This document shows positions 62,899 to 64,000 of a DNA stretch of 64,000 nt, piece after piece. The DNA comes from Oleisolibacter albus. GTDB lineage: Bacteria; Pseudomonadota; Alphaproteobacteria; Azospirillales; Azospirillaceae. The notes under the pieces were generated by a model that was given only the letters and a program-made list of their open reading frames with translations, did no database searches and was not told the origin of the DNA. The DNA lies in contig NZ_QGNJ01000001.1 of the NCBI RefSeq assembly GCF_003336875.1, positions 372,001 to 436,000 of the forward strand, given 5' to 3'. The position numbers and the translations under genes are program-made. Numbering within the stretch: position 1 is the first letter of the stretch; every line of letters starts with the position of its first letter.

Positions 62899-64000
62899 TC
62901 AGGCCGCGGCCTCGTCCCCCTGGCCCTTGATGCGGTGGGCCAGAGCGGCCTGGAGGAACTGGTCCAGGTCGCCGTCCAGCACGCCGCCGCTGTTGCTGGT
63001 CTCCACCCCGGTGCGCAGGTCCTTCACCATCTGATAGGGCTGCAGCACGTAGGAACGGATCTGGTGGCCCCAGCCGATGTCGGTCTTGGTGGCCTCCAGG
63101 GCGCTGGCCGCCTCCTCGCGCTTGCGCAGCTCCATCTCATAGATGCGGGCGCGCAGCATGTCCCAGGCCTTGGCCCGGTTCTTGTGCTGGCTGCGCTCCT
63201 GCTGGCAGGACACGACGATGCCGGTGGGGATGTGGGTGAAGCGGACCGCCGAATCCGTCTTGTTGACGTGCTGACCGCCGGCACCCGAAGCACGGAAGGT
63301 ATCGACCTTCACGTCCTTCTCGTTGATCTCCACCACGATCTTGTCGTCGATCACCGGGGTGACGGCGACGGAGGCGAAGCTGGTGTGACGCCGCGCCTGG
63401 CTGTCGAAGGGGCTGATGCGCACCAGGCGGTGCACGCCCGACTCCGTCTTCAGCCAGCCATAGGCATTGTGGCCCTTGACCTGGATGGTCGCGGACTTGA
63501 TGCCGGCCTCTTCGCCGTTGGTCTCGTCCAGCAGATCGACCTTGTAGCCGTGCTGCTCGGCCCAGCGCGTGTACATGCGCAGCAGGATCAGGGCCCAGTC
63601 CTGGGCCTCGGTGCCGCCGGCGCCGGCATTGACTTCCAGGAAGCAGTCGTTGGGATCGGCTTCACCGGAGAGCAGGCTCTCCAGCTCCATCTTCGCCGCC
63701 CGCTCGCGCAGCGCGGCCAGCGTGGTCTGGGCGTCGTCGATGAGGCTTTCGTCCCCCTCGGCCTCGGCCATTTCCACCAGTTCCAGCGTGTCGCGCAGCT
63801 CCTGCTCGACCTGGCGGGTGCCGGTCAGCGCGCTGTCGAGCTGGTTCTTCTCCCGCAGCAGCTTCTGCGCCCGCTCGGGATCGTTCCAGAGATTGGGGTC
63901 TTCGGTCAGCGCATTCAGTTCATCGAGGCGGAACAGGGATTTCTCCCAGTCAAAGATGCCTCCTCAGCAGGGCCAAGGACTGTTCAACAGCCTCGGCCAC
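62899..64000 (-). CDS. prfB: Peptide chain release factor 2 (5' end outside window), with +1 programmed frameshift
   Basis: RF2 ends translation at UGA and UAA. The main frame (stop at 62899) runs from the shift site at 63950 and contains [20 protein letters not shown], the tripeptide SPF in [19 protein letters not shown] and the GGQ loop in [18 protein letters not shown]. Upstream, a short zero-frame (ending [10 protein letters not shown], then TGA at 63950-63952) runs to the window edge. Its real start should lie roughly ten codons beyond. The join is AGGAGG CAT CTT TGA C, the classic autoregulatory slip CTT-T-GAC that continues [13 protein letters not shown]. When RF2 is scarce, the ribosome shifts and makes more RF2. 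Automated calls starting at 63777 miss about 60 codons. Confidence 0.95.

Overview
The window is a GC-rich, gene-dense chromosomal segment of an alphaproteobacterium, most likely a Rhodospirillales/Azospirillaceae-type organism. This is inferred from gene content: an HdaA-type DnaA regulator beside a PerM-like permease and purMN, DUF1491 and DUF2066 proteins, a small aa3 oxidase subunit IV, a CtrA-type box, and a type III polyketide synthase paired with an isoprenylcysteine-methyltransferase-like gene. No species call is attempted. There is no prophage, insertion sequence, rRNA operon or CRISPR array. Both ends cut genes: recG on the left and prfB on the right.

Positions 1-8.7 kb hold the recG tail, a DUF502 membrane protein, the type III PKS/methyltransferase pair (overlapping by one base), an rRNA/tRNA methyltransferase of the SpoU type, guaB, rlmE, a Ppx/GppA phosphatase and tRNA-Gln(CUG). 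Positions 8.9-15.8 kb hold a PAS-containing chemoreceptor, a YeeE/YedE sulfur-compound transporter, a HerA-like ATPase and an acyl-CoA synthetase. Positions 15.9-20.4 kb are an RND efflux operon (adaptor then permease). Its upstream region carries three successive perfect TGTGA-N6-TCACA palindromes and a hairpin that covers the adaptor's ribosome binding site. Positions 20.5-27.8 kb hold surE, a DUF1491 gene and a polyphosphate cluster: CYTH-CHAD protein and SixA phosphatase on one strand, ppk1-ppx on the other.

Positions 27.9-31.7 kb encode a secreted DUF4432 (aldose-epimerase-like) protein with LacI-type operators and a TonB-dependent receptor. Positions 31.8-37.7 kb carry DUF2066, CDP-alcohol phosphotransferase, AI-2E/PerM permease and hdaA on the minus strand, diverging from purM-purN and the small oxidase subunit. 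Positions 37.8-43.9 kb contain a GGDEF(degenerate)-EAL protein with a CtrA box upstream, ndk, an ABC-F ATPase, a PmtA-like methyltransferase and an SDR. Positions 44-53 kb contain yicC-gmk, glutathione reductase, a lone receiver protein, gabD, glmU, gph, a DUF3108 protein and tRNA-Val(CAC).

Positions 53-64 kb are the most irregular part. They contain a GlsB-type membrane protein, a nuclease/SRAP pair, cysQ, a small membrane protein, a DUF455 ferritin-like protein, a poorly characterised locus (small protein, trypsin-like protease, membrane protein), a peptidoglycan-binding protein, a DUF885 peptidase-like protein and prfB with its programmed +1 frameshift. This part also contains three different short tandem repeat arrays. 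One, upstream of the SRAP gene, is a helically phased 10-bp repeat that looks like an operator. The protease locus at 58.0-60.1 kb is the best candidate here for an undescribed system, but its function cannot be read from sequence alone.
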